Source of the DNA: Anas platyrhynchos
Lineage: Eukaryota > Chordata > Aves > Anseriformes > Anatidae
Assembly (NCBI RefSeq): GCF_047663525.1
Contig: NC_092601.1
Coordinates: forward strand, 18,871,501 to 18,935,500
Direction: 5' to 3'
DNA: 64,000 nt
Shown piece after piece: positions 1 to 11,300 of the stretch. A model generated the notes under the pieces. The model did no database searches. It had not been told where the DNA came from and was given only the letters and a program-made list of their open reading frames with translations. The stretch's first letter is position 1; each line of letters opens with the position of its first letter. Position numbers and translations under genes: made by a program.

Positions 1-386
1 CCACGGGGACAGCGCCCAGGCTGCAGCCGGGCACTGCCTGCACGGAGCCGGTCCCGAGAGCATCCCCTGGGAAATGCTCCAGCTGCTGAGCCCTTCCCTG
101 CTCCGAGCGCACAGCCCCGGCCCCGTGAGCTCAGACACCCAGCAGGAGCTGGGCTGCCCAGGGCAGGGGCTCACCTCCCAGCCAGCCCCATGAGCACGGC
201 CCCGCACCCCCGACACCCCCTGGTGGGACGTTTTGGGGCTCCCTACAGATGCTGCAGGCTGTGTGCACAGCGCACGCGGCCAGGGGGCTCAGCACTGCCC
301 GGGGGGAGCAGGATGTGCCCGCGGAGGGGCCTGGGCACAGCGGGGCCACGGCTGCGCCGGGAGGGGAGGGCGGCGGAGGGGCTGGG

Positions 387-560
387 TCTGCATGCACGCG
401 GGCACACACCCGCACACACTCGCACACACACGTCCTCCCGCATGCACACACGCATGCACACGCCTGCATGCACACACATGCGTGCACACGCACTGGCACA
501 CGGCTGCATGCACACGCACGCACGTGCACACACCCGCAGACACGCCCGCAGCCGCGTGCA
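387..560. repeat. Degenerate CA/CG-rich minisatellite
   Basis: Imperfect repeats of units such as gcacacac, gcatgcacac and gcacgcac form an almost continuous alternating purine-pyrimidine stretch. Several reading frames stay open across it by composition only. Confidence 0.8.
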
Positions 561-962
561 AGCACACGGCAGGCAGCGAGGCACGGGGGAGAGGAGCCGA
601 GCGGAAAGAAAAAGAACAGAAAACACACTTCAAAGGAAAAGAACGAAATCCATCGAGAATGAAGCGAGCGGTGAACTACCTGGTCCGTAACGCGGCTCGT
701 CGGCACTGCTAGGGGAGAGCCTGTGATAGCCAAAGGAACTGAAAAGAGTCTGATGGGAATGTGGTGGTGGAGGTGGAGGTGGAGGCAGGGAATGGAACGG
801 ATGGGACGAGGCGTCACCGTTTAGCACAGCAGCCCCGTAAGCCGGGAGCGGGATCTTTTGGTAGTGTTGGGGGATTGTTACAGTCTCCCATGAACCTGAT
901 AATAAAACATAACAAGAGACAAAATGAAAAGAATAAAAATAACAGAGACACGTTCAGCGCCA

Positions 963-1040
963 CCAAAAAAAAAAAAAAAAAAGGAAAAGAAAAAAAATAA
1001 AAATAAAGAAAAAAAATAAAGAAAATGAAAATAAAAAAGC
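963..1040. repeat. A-rich simple repeat
   Basis: Runs of A broken by single G or T. Low complexity; no flanking element body was recognised. Confidence 0.8.
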
Positions 1041-1523
1041 AGCAAACCAAAGAAGCAACCAAAGAGACGTGGAGAAGCCAGAACCGAGACCCAACCAAGG
1101 AGGAGCTGAGCCAAGGAGCAGCAGCGGGAGCTCAGTGCGTGGCACAGCGCAGCGGCAGGTACGGCCTGGGGGCACATCCCACGGACCCACTGCTGTCCCG
1201 TGGCCGGGGACAGGCACAGGGCAGCCCTGCGCTCAAGGCAGCGGCATTGCCGGGTGCTCCGGGAGCCGGGGGGCTCCAGGTCCCGCTGCCTGCGGGGCCA
1301 TCTCGGGGGGAGCAGGGCTGTGGGCACAGCTGGGGCTGGCTGGCCGAGCCCTGGAGCAGCCCATGCCCGAGCCCCTGAGCTGCGTGGGGCTGCGCTCAGC
1401 TGCTGGGATTGCTACAAGATCCAGGACCCTGGAAACACCACCGCGACAGAGCTGGCACAGGAGACACGGACCTCAGCCCCGCAGCACCGGCACGCAACCC
1501 GCTCCTGGGCAGAGGGCAGCTCT

Positions 1524-1569
1524 GCAGCCCCACAGCCCCACAGCCCCACAGCCCCACAGCCCCACAGCT
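1524..1569. repeat. Octamer tandem repeat (unit CAGCCCCA)
   Basis: About five near-perfect head-to-tail copies of an 8-base unit inside the CASKIN1 intron. Confidence 0.85.
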
Positions 1570-2311
1570 GCTGCAGGCTCTCACAGCTCCACTCCCCACA
1601 GACCCCACCAAAACGCCACTGCCTCCTGCCTGCGCCCCATGGCACACCAGGGGCACACGGGGCTGGGAGCACGCCACTCGATGCGGTGCCTTTGAACACA
1701 TCAGGGCTGTGCCAGCCCCGCTGCAGTGCTCCCAGCATCAGGCACCACCAGGGCCAGCCCTGGGAACGCGTGTCCTGCGGGAATGGGGACAGGGACAGGG
1801 ATGGGGACAGGGCAGGGGAGCAGGGTCCTCTCCCTGGGATGGTCCCTGGCTATGGAGAGGTCCCCACGGGGCAGCACCAGGTCCCTGGCACTGGTGCCCA
1901 GCCCCACGTGAGGCTGCTGGCACTGTCCCTGCTTGGACACCGAGCACCAGCTCCTCCCAACAGCCGTGACCCCCTGGCAATCCGCATGCACCAACGCTGC
2001 CCACCTGGCACCGACCCCCAGGCACTGACCCCACATACGACAGGGGCACCGAACCTACACGGCACCATCCCCGCTCGATGGAGACGCACAAGAGGGGCAC
2101 CGACCCGGCGCTCAACATCCCTGCGCAACGGGGACACCGACCTCACATGCACCACGGGGGCGTTGCCCCAAACGGGCCACACTGGCTGCACCTCGCCCCT
2201 CTGAGACCCCAGGCAATGCCAGACCGAAAGGGGGGTCCCCAGGGCTGGGCTGCGCCTGGGGACATGAGTTTGGGAGCAGCCCGGGGAAGGCAGAGGTGGG
2301 GGAGTATTTGC

Positions 2312-5300
2312 CTGTTCGCTTGCTTATGGCCTCGACGAGGCTGGAGGGGAAGTAGCCCACGCGGTCGTTGCCGGTCCGGTTGTCGTGGATGCAGCCCTTC
2401 CAGCGCCCGTCCGCGTGCTGCTCCAGCACCTGCGGGCAGCTCAGGGTCAGGGCAGGGGCTGGGGACCCCCAGGTACGGCCCCCCCCCGGGTCCCACAGCC
2501 GCACTCACGGTGATGACGTCTCCGGCTTTCACGTTGAGGCTGGTCAGGTCGTAGTTGTTGCAGTAGTCCTTGACGGCGCGCACCTGCAGAGCAGCCGAGG
2601 CGTCTGCGGGGACAGAGGGCAGCATCACTGGGTGCCCAGCCCCGGGGCGGGGGTCACCCAGTGCGCCCCCGAGGTCCCAGCCCCAGCGGCTGGGGGCTCT
2701 CTGCTGGGTGAGCCCAGCCCCTGCCCCTACCCCGCAGCATCTGCTTGATCTCCTTGCTGGCCTGGCTGGTGGTGAACTGGTTGACGATGTCCAGAGCCGT
2801 CTGGTTGTACGTGTTCCTGACGTGGGCGTTGATCCCGCTCTGCAACGGCACCGAGAGGGCTCGGGATGAGGCTGCGCCCCCCACTCTGTGCCATCAGATG
2901 GGGGGGCTGTGCTGCCCAGCCCCACGGGCACAGCTCGCTGCCTGCCCCCCAGGACCCTTTCCCCGCTCCCCAGGAGGTGCACACGCTGCTCCGCACCCCC
3001 CAGCCATGGGGCTGCTCCCCTCCTGTGTCCCCTCCCTGTGCTGGGGGTGCCGGGGGGCCCTTACATCCAGCAGAAGCCGCACCACATCGGTCTTGCCGCA
3101 CAGCGCCGCCTCGTGCAGGGCCGTGCCCGCCTTGGTTTGCCGGTTGATGTCGATGCCAGCTTGCAGCAGGAGCCTGCGGGCGCACGGAGGGGTCAGCGGG
3201 GTGGGGGGGGGCACGGGGCCGGCGCTGTCCCCGCTCCCCACGGCTCCGGGCACCCACCGGATGATGTCGATGTGGCCGTTCTTGGCCGCGAGGTGCAAGG
3301 GGCTGGTGCCGTTGGGGTCGGTGGTGTCCCCCGGCTTGGGCTCCAGCAGCGCCGCGCACATGTTGCTGTTCAGGAGCAGTTGGACCACCTGGATCAGCAA
3401 ACACAGACGGAGCAGGGCTGCAAAGACGGCTCCGCCGCCTGCCGGGGCTGCAGGGCCCCACGCACAGACACCCGCCCTGCGCCCGGCCACCCCATGGGAC
3501 GTGGGAGCAGGAGGTGTCCCCCTGCTGCCCTCCCTGCGGCCGCCCTGTGCCCACCCCCGGGTGCCCCTTACCCCAAGGGCCTCGCCGAGGTCCCCCCACT
3601 CCCCGAGCTGCCTTTAGGGGCCCAGCACTGCGGGGACTCACCCCGACCCGGCCAAACTCGCACGCCAAGTCCAGCGGCGTCTTCCCCGAGTTGTCCATGA
3701 TGCAGGGGTTGGACTGGTGCTGCAGCAGCATCTCGGACTGCAGGGGAGGGACCCGAGCACGGTGAGGGGCACGAGCAGGGGCAGGGGGGGGGTGGCACGG
3801 CCCCACCGCCCCCCCCTGCACCCCAGTGCCACCCCTGCCCCACCGCGGCCCCGCTGTACCACGTCGTAGTGCCCGTGCTGTGCCGCCAGGTGCAGGGGGA
3901 TCTGTCCCTCGTCTGATGGGATGTTCACGGAGGACCCTGCCTTCAGCACCATCTTCATGGGCTCCTTCTTGCCTTGCCAAGCCGCGTAGTGCAGGGGCCG
4001 CATGCCTGCGGGCGGGACGAGCAGGGGGTGAGCACATAACCCACCTGGACACAGCCTGCCAAGGGGCGCAGGGCCGGGGGCACCGGGCAGGACCCTGCAG
4101 GGGATGCAGCCCCCACGTCCCAGCAAGGGGCCCCCCTCACCTCCCACCCCGGTGTGCCGGCAGCCAGGCACAGGGCACCCAGCGCTCGCTCTGCCCTGCG
4201 CACCAGCCTGGGGGTGGCGTGGCCCCGGGCACTCGCCTTTGTTGTCCTTGATGTCCACCGCAGCCTGCGCCTCCAGCAGCAGTGAGATGAGCTCGGTGTT
4301 CCCGTTGAGCGCCGCATGGTGCAGGGCAGAGAATCTGGGGACAGATTCTGGCATCAGGGGGCTGTGGCCACTGCTCCAGAAGGGCTGCCCCCTCCAGCCT
4401 GCACCCCCTGCGGCACCCCAGGGCGCCCACGCTGTCCCCAGCCATGCACGCATGACATGGTGCTGTGCTGTCTGTGCTCAAAGAGCCTCAGCTGAGCCAC
4501 TTCATTTAGCTTTGTTCAGCATTATTTAGCTTTATTTAGCTTCTCCTGGGGTGCTGCAGCCCCAGGACAGGCTCGTGGCCTGGTGTGGTGGGACACGGCT
4601 GTGGATGTTGGGTGAAAACACATAAATCTGCACCGCAGGAGCAGGGGCTGGTGGGGCTGGTTTGTGGGGTGCTGGAGTGAGACCCAAGCACCCGAGGCAC
4701 TTCCCTGCGGCTGCTGCAAGCCCAAGGGGCTGCAGGCAAAGGGCCAGGCACTGCTGGGGAAGGGGCAGGCACCGGGGGGCTGGCGCCAGGGAGGTGCCCC
4801 CCTGCTGACCCACTTCCCCCAGCCTGGCCCAGGCGATGTGGCTGTGGGCACCGGTGTGGGGGGGGCAGGCTGCCAGATGGCCACGGTGCCCCTACCCCAT
4901 ACCAACCCCCCCGGGGGGCTGGGAAAGCCCCTTGCCCTGCTGTGCTGCACCCTGCTCTGCTTCCACACAGCGCCGCCGAGCCGGGAGGCTCCCAGCAGGA
5001 GCTGACCTACTTGCTTCTCGCGGCAGCGGCATCCTCCGCACGGCTGCGCTCGTGCCCACCGCCCTGCTGCTCTGGGCTCTGGTTGTGCACGGCACCCCCG
5101 GACCCTCCCCGGGCCTCCCCAGTGCCACCAGAGCATGGGAAGGGGCTGCAGGTCCCAGCAGGACCTCCTGGCCCCCAGGGACCCCGTACCCAAAGGTGGG
5201 CGGTGGGACTGGGATCCCATCACACCCCCATCACCGGGACCCCATTGGAGTGGGGCCGTGCCCCCACCCCACAGCGTGCTCTGGGCACCGTGGCCCCACT

Positions 5301-8300
5301 GCCCGTGGTTCCCCGCTCGCTCCCGCACCGGAGCCGCGATGAGAGCAGACAGCTCGCTCAGGAGGCCGATCCCCAGCGTCTGCCTGGAAATGTCAGCATT
5401 TTCCGCTCCAGCGCCCTGTTCAAATCGGCTCAAGATGGTGCAAATCACAGCAACCCCCCCCCCTCTGCCCCCGGGCTGCCTTGGGGGCTTCTCCCGTGCA
5501 CGGCAGGGCCGTCTGCAGGGCCCCGCGCTGTGCAGGGCACCGCGTCCCCTGCGAGCGTGGGACACCCGCACACTGCTCACCACTGTGGAGCAGCAAATGA
5601 AGGAGAGATGGGGAAACTGAAACAGCCCTGGGGAGGAGGACACTGCCCGCTGCAAGGCTGCTCCTGACCCCCCGAGCCAGCTGGGAGCAGCAGGCAGGGT
5701 GCAGGCAGGGTGCAGGCAGCTCCCCGCCGCTGCCCCAGCCCTGCCGTGATGCTCAGCCCCTGTGCAAGTGTGCGAGGGGGGACACTGGGGGACAGCCCCT
5801 GTGCTGCCCACACAGCCAGCACCACGCACCCTCCCCGGTGCTGGCCGGAGTGCCCACACGCTGCCACGGCCCCGCACGCACGCTCGCCCACACCGGCACG
5901 CCTGCATGCACACGCACGCTCAGCTGCGCATCCGCACGCTTGCCTGCACCCACCCGTGCACGCACACACGCACACGTGCAGGCTGGGGGGTGCAGGGCAG
6001 GCAGCGGGGATGGCTGCTCCCACGTGCACTGCCTGGGGCGAGGGGCAGGAGCACAGTGCCTTGGCTGACCATCAGCCCTCGCCTCCCCCGGTGCTCGTGG
6101 CGGCTCTGTGCAAGCACACGTGGGGGGCACAGGCACCGGCACCTCCACTGCATGGCACCGGGGAGCCCAGCACACCCCTGGGGATGCTCCCTGCAGCTGC
6201 GCCCTGCTGTGCATGGCCCTGGGGCACCCACAGCCTGCTCGCTGCACCCCAGGGCACGCACACCCCATGGCACGCACACCCCAGGGCACGCACACCTCAT
6301 TGCACACTCCCCAGGAGCAGGGCCCCCACTCACCCGTCGGTGTCCTGGAAGTTGACGTTGACTCTCTTCGCCGATCCGAGGAGCTCTGGGAGAGGGAGAG
6401 GGGAAAGGCTGTTAGAGAGGGGGTGGAGGGGCGCGGGCTGGGCGCTGGGGAGCGCGGCACAGCTGCAGGAGGGCTTTACCCCCTGTCCCATGGGTTGGAT
6501 GCCCATAGCCCCAGGCTTAGGGGTGAAGGGGACTGATGCTGGCAGCCCTAGGGCTGGTGTGGGGTTCTCCTGGGTGTCCTTTCCCTGCTCCTTCACCCTG
6601 CAGGACCCCTGTGATGTCCCCAGCCCCGCACTGCCTGCGTCCCTGCCCCGTGCAGCCCAGCGCCCCGCTGCCCCGAGTCTGACTCCTGGTGAAGGCGTGA
6701 GGAAATTAAGCCCCTCGGAGCAATCCAATTAGCACAGCGAAGATGGATGGAGCCAGATTTACATAAGATTTACCCACAAACGCCACTCAGGCTTTTCAGT
6801 GAAAGTGCTTTTCCTTGCATCCCTGGTGCAGAGCCACGGGCTGGGGACCCAGGCAGTGCCTGGGAGCAGGGGATGTGGGCACTGTCCTTGGGACATCCTG
6901 CACCCTCAGCAGGCAGCCTGGCACGAAGAGGAGCGAGGCTGAAGGCCAGGCAGAGCCACAGCCCTTGCAACACCCCCGGGGGGACGTGCAGCCCAGGGAG
7001 GAGTGGGGACCCCAGGCCCTGTGGTGTCCCCACGTCACCAGGCTGCATCCTGCCTCGGAGACCATCCCCAGCCTGGCTACAGGCAGCAGCAGCAGCAGCA
7101 CGTCCCCATCCCTGTCCCCCTGCCCACGGGATGTGGCTGCTGAAGGGCTGGCGGAGAGGAGGAACAAGCCTGGAGGCATGCAGGGGGACAGGCACTCGAT
7201 GGCAGGCAGGGCCCTGGAAGGGGCTGTTTCAGTTGGGGAAGGGGAGAGCAGAGCAGAGGAGCCGCTCCTTGCGCCCTGGGGCTGCCAGGACCTCGCTCCT
7301 GCTGCGAGCTCCACTTCTCCTTATCAGCATCTGAGCGCGATATTCAATTACACGGCACAAAATGCTGCGTCAGCAAACCCGGGCGCAGTGGGACGCCCGC
7401 CAGGTGCAGGCAGCGAGCAGCTCCTGCTGTCCCACCGCGGGCATCTGCACGTGCCAGCGGCCTGGAGTGGGGTCCCCAGCCCTGCCAGGACACCCTGCTC
7501 CACGCACCAGGGGCTCTCGGCACCCCCTTGCCTGCTTCCAGGGCTGGGGCGCAGGAGCAGGGCTGGGGGTGGCTGCACCCGGGGCAGCACGGTGCCCCCA
7601 GCCCCTGCCCTGTGCCCTCACTGCAGCACAGGGCAGGTCTCACTGCAGCAGCAGGGACCGTGAGCAAGTAAAGTCGGTGCCTGAGCAGTCACAGCTCCTC
7701 CGAGCACGTAAAGCGCTGATTGAATTTTAAATCCCCGTCCATGCGGCACAGACGGGGCCAGGTGCATGCAGATGAGGTGCCTGGAGCTGGGGACCAGGCT
7801 CTGCCGGCCCTGCCGCTGGCCAGGGCTGTGCCTGGCGCTGACCCCTGAGGGCTCCAGGGCTCCATCCCAGCCTCCTGCCCCTCCGGGCTCCCCGGGGCAG
7901 GCAGGAGCCAGCCCTGCAAAGGGACACGTGCTGCGGGTGGTGCTGGGCTGTGGCAGAAGTTTCTCCCTGCCCACATGGAGGCAGCGGGCTCGACGTGCCC
8001 CGGCGGCAGCTCCGTGGTGCGCTCCATCAGCGGGCAGACAGCCCGACGAGCGGGACACGTGTTAGCGGCACAGCCCGGTGCCGATGGGTGACAGATAAGG
8101 AGGACGTCTTCGGAATAGCAACAGATACCAGCGCCCATCCGTCAGGATCCCAGCCTCTCCTCCTGGCACGCAGGGAAATGGGGCGGCTGTGGGATGAGCA
8201 GGGGCACCGCGGGGTCCCCATGGTGTGGGGAGGGATGGGGAACCGCTGAGTGAGCCCCACACAGCCCCACACAGCCCCCGTGACAGGGAGACCCCTCACC

Positions 8301-11300
8301 CTGGCAGCACACACCAGTTTAATGAAGGCTTCCAGCAAAACCCCCACGTCGGTGCAGCCAGACCCCGGGGTGGTACAGCCCCCGTGCCCCATCCCTGCTG
8401 CAGCACCCCGGGAAGGGCCGGGCGCTGCTGGCACCACAGCCCCGGCACTGGGGCCGAGCGGGTGCCCGGCAGCCCAGGGCTGCCGCCAGGCTCCCCAACA
8501 AAGGTGCCATTCAGGGCCGGTGGAGAGGTGCCCAGGGCCGCTTCCGCTGCCCGCTGCCGCCCCAATGAGCGGCTCCTGGGAGAGGGGCCGAGCCGCCCTC
8601 CGCGATGCAAATCGCCGGCGGACAAAGGCAGCGCGCTGGCGCGGGTGCAGGAGCGGCCCCGCGCCCAACACTGGCTCCAGTCTTCAGCCCTGGCCCTGAG
8701 ACGGGCCCCACTCGCTGCCCCTGCAGGACAGACGGACGGACGGACAGACAGGCGGCAGCAGGGCCGCGGTGCCTGCCCTCTCCCACGGGCTGCTCCTGGC
8801 GAGGGGCTTCCCCTGGGGCTCGGCAGCACGGGCTGCTGCGCCCTGCTACGCTGATCCCCACGCGCCCACCCTGCGATCCCAGCTGGGACTGGCACGGGCT
8901 AATTTCCCAGGCAGCAGTTCCTAATTATCTGCTATTAAGGCCCAAAGTGCCTTCTTTAAACCCAAATCAGGGACACAGCTCCCCGAGGATGCAGCAGCTC
9001 ATTCCTCCGGCAGCAGGCAGGGAGCAGAAGCACGGGGGGGGCGGCTGCCGTGTCACCTCTGTCCCCACCTCGCCGGGGGCTGCAGGGCAGCGTGGGGGGA
9101 CACGCGGAGCAGCAGCCCTGTCCCCAGGCTGGGTGGTGTCATGCAGAGCCCGGGCTGCACCCATGGCAGCCCCCAGCTCCGGCCAAAAAGGCATCGGCCG
9201 AGCGAGCTGAATAAACCATCGCGGAGGAACTCTTCTCCCTGCACCTGCAGAAGAGGCTGCCGCTGCCAAAATCTGTTTAGCACTTCAATAAATGCTCGTG
9301 CCAAGTGCTTAGTCAGTGACTTCCAGCCGCGCAGCGGTTTGACTTTCGTTAAAACCCTGGCAGCGGCCGTGCGCACCGCGAGCCCCGCTGCACCCCCCTC
9401 GCCTCGGCAGCGCTGCGGAGAGCTCGGGGCCCTGCGCGGCTTCTTGGCTTCACACACGGACGAGGTACGGCTCACGCTGATGGGGAGAGGTCCTCACGTG
9501 GGTGCCAGTTGTTTGGGTGGCTGCCAGTGTCCCTGGAGGGAGCAGCCCGTGGTCCCGTGCCTCCAGGGTGCAGCACCCCGGGGTGCGCCCTGTGTGCCCC
9601 GTGGCACAGTGAGGTGCAGACGACAGCACGGAGAGCTCACACATACGGCTCACATGGATGGATCACACGTGGACAGCTCACACGGACAGCTCACACCAAC
9701 ATCTCGCACAGACATCTCGCACGAACGGCTCACACGGACAGTGGCTGGCACCCCCACTGCCCCCGCCACGGCCCCAGATGGCAAGAGCCGGCGCGGCTCC
9801 ATCTCCTGCGGAGCACCAGCCCCATGTCTGTGCCAGCACCAGGGCCCCTGATGGACGAGGGCTTTGCACCAGCAGCGCCCCAGCTCCAGGCAGGGCAGGA
9901 CAGGCAGCAGCAATGTGCAGGCCACACCACCAAGGCTCCCCAGGGGCCTCAAGCCAAGCCCTCGTGGCCATGTGGCCCCGCAGACCTGCAGTTAACCCCC
10001 CCTGTAACAAAACAGCATGCCTGCCTGGCGCAGAGGCTGCCCCGCTCCTGGTCAGGGGTCCAGCTGATGGCACACCTTGGCACGGGGCATGGCACAGCAC
10101 AGCCAGGTGCTCACAGCTCCCAGGAGCCCAGGGAGCAGGATGGGTGCCCTGGGGAGCAGGGTGGGCATCCTGGGGAGCACCCCTAGAACACTCCTGGGTT
10201 TGCAGCCCAGGGCAGTCTCAGGCACGGCGCGGGATGCACGGCCTGCTTGGAGGGGGCGAGGCATGAGAGAGCTCGTTAATGGCATGGAAGAACCAGGAAA
10301 ATTCCATCTAACGAGGGAGAGGAGAGGAAGCTGAGAACACTGCCAATTAAAAATACCGGACACAAAAAGCGATGGGCAGAGGGGGAGGAGAGCACAGCTC
10401 CTGCACGGCCGCTGAGCCTGCTGCTGCATCTCACCCGCATGGCACGGCCCCGGCTCTCCTCCCTGCCAGGGCCACTGGAGCAGTGACAGAGAGCACCGGG
10501 CACCCGTGGGCACCAAGCACTGTCCTGTCCTGCTCGCGTGCTGCAGAAGCCAGGGCCATGGGCACGTGTTGCAGCACAGAGGGACGGTGGCACCCCCAAA
10601 GCTGGGGCCTTGCTCAGAACAAGTGAGCCCAGCCCTGTCCTTGGGGCACCCCAGCGTCCCCTCTTTGCTCCCTGGGGGCTGCTCGGGCGGTGGTTGTGCC
10701 ATCACGAGCAGTGTGCACCCCACAGCATCCCGAGGGACCTGGCAGTGCCCAGCAGGATGGGATCAGCTGCTCCAGGGGAGGGAACTGAGCTGCTCCAGGA
10801 TCCGAGCCCCAGCACTGCCGGGTCCATCCTCAGCCAGAGCTTGCTGTGCACACAGAGAGACGCAGACATCTGCCATAGACACCGACTATAAACAGAGTCT
10901 GCTGCGTGTAAACACCGCCTCGGGGAGCTAATCCCAGCTACTACTCCCATAAATGCCTTTACTTAAGCGACGGGATCGCAGCAGCTCAGTGCACGCTTGA
11001 ATTCAGAGCCCGGTGTGTGGCGGTGGAGGTGCTCTGCCCTGCCCGGCCCCGTTCTTGCAGTCCCGCACGCTCCTACAGGGCAGGATGCCCGTGATGGGGA
11101 CGATGCACTGGATGAGCTGGATGTGCTGGGGGGAGCCACGCTGCTGGGCCCCAGCACCCAGCCACACATCACCTGGAGCCCCCAGTGCTGTGCCTGGCCG
11201 CTGGCACCCCGGTGCATCCCACGGGGAGCTCCCTGCCTGCCTGTTCCAGCCCCGCTGCGCACAGGACCAGGCACCACAGGGCCTCAGCACACAGCCCTGC

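Larger units (their letters stand above)
1..2311 (-). other. CASKIN1 intron 10 (partial), no exon seen
   Basis: No further CASKIN1 exon could be found; in particular nothing resembles the segment that follows the SH3 domain in the human protein as I remember it. The stretch holds a CA/CG-rich minisatellite, an A-rich tract and short GC-rich tandem repeats, listed separately. It is read as the intron after exon 10, transcribed right to left. Confidence 0.7.

Noticed and set aside
190-817. Several overlapping frames on both strands at the left edge
   Set aside because: All are translations of the CA/CG minisatellite (His-Thr or Cys-Val strings) and have no splice or family support.
4522-5913. 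Minus-strand open frame of over 460 codons in CASKIN1 intron 2
   Set aside because: It has no family similarity and a composition set by GC-rich repeats, and it lies wholly between two well-placed CASKIN1 exons.
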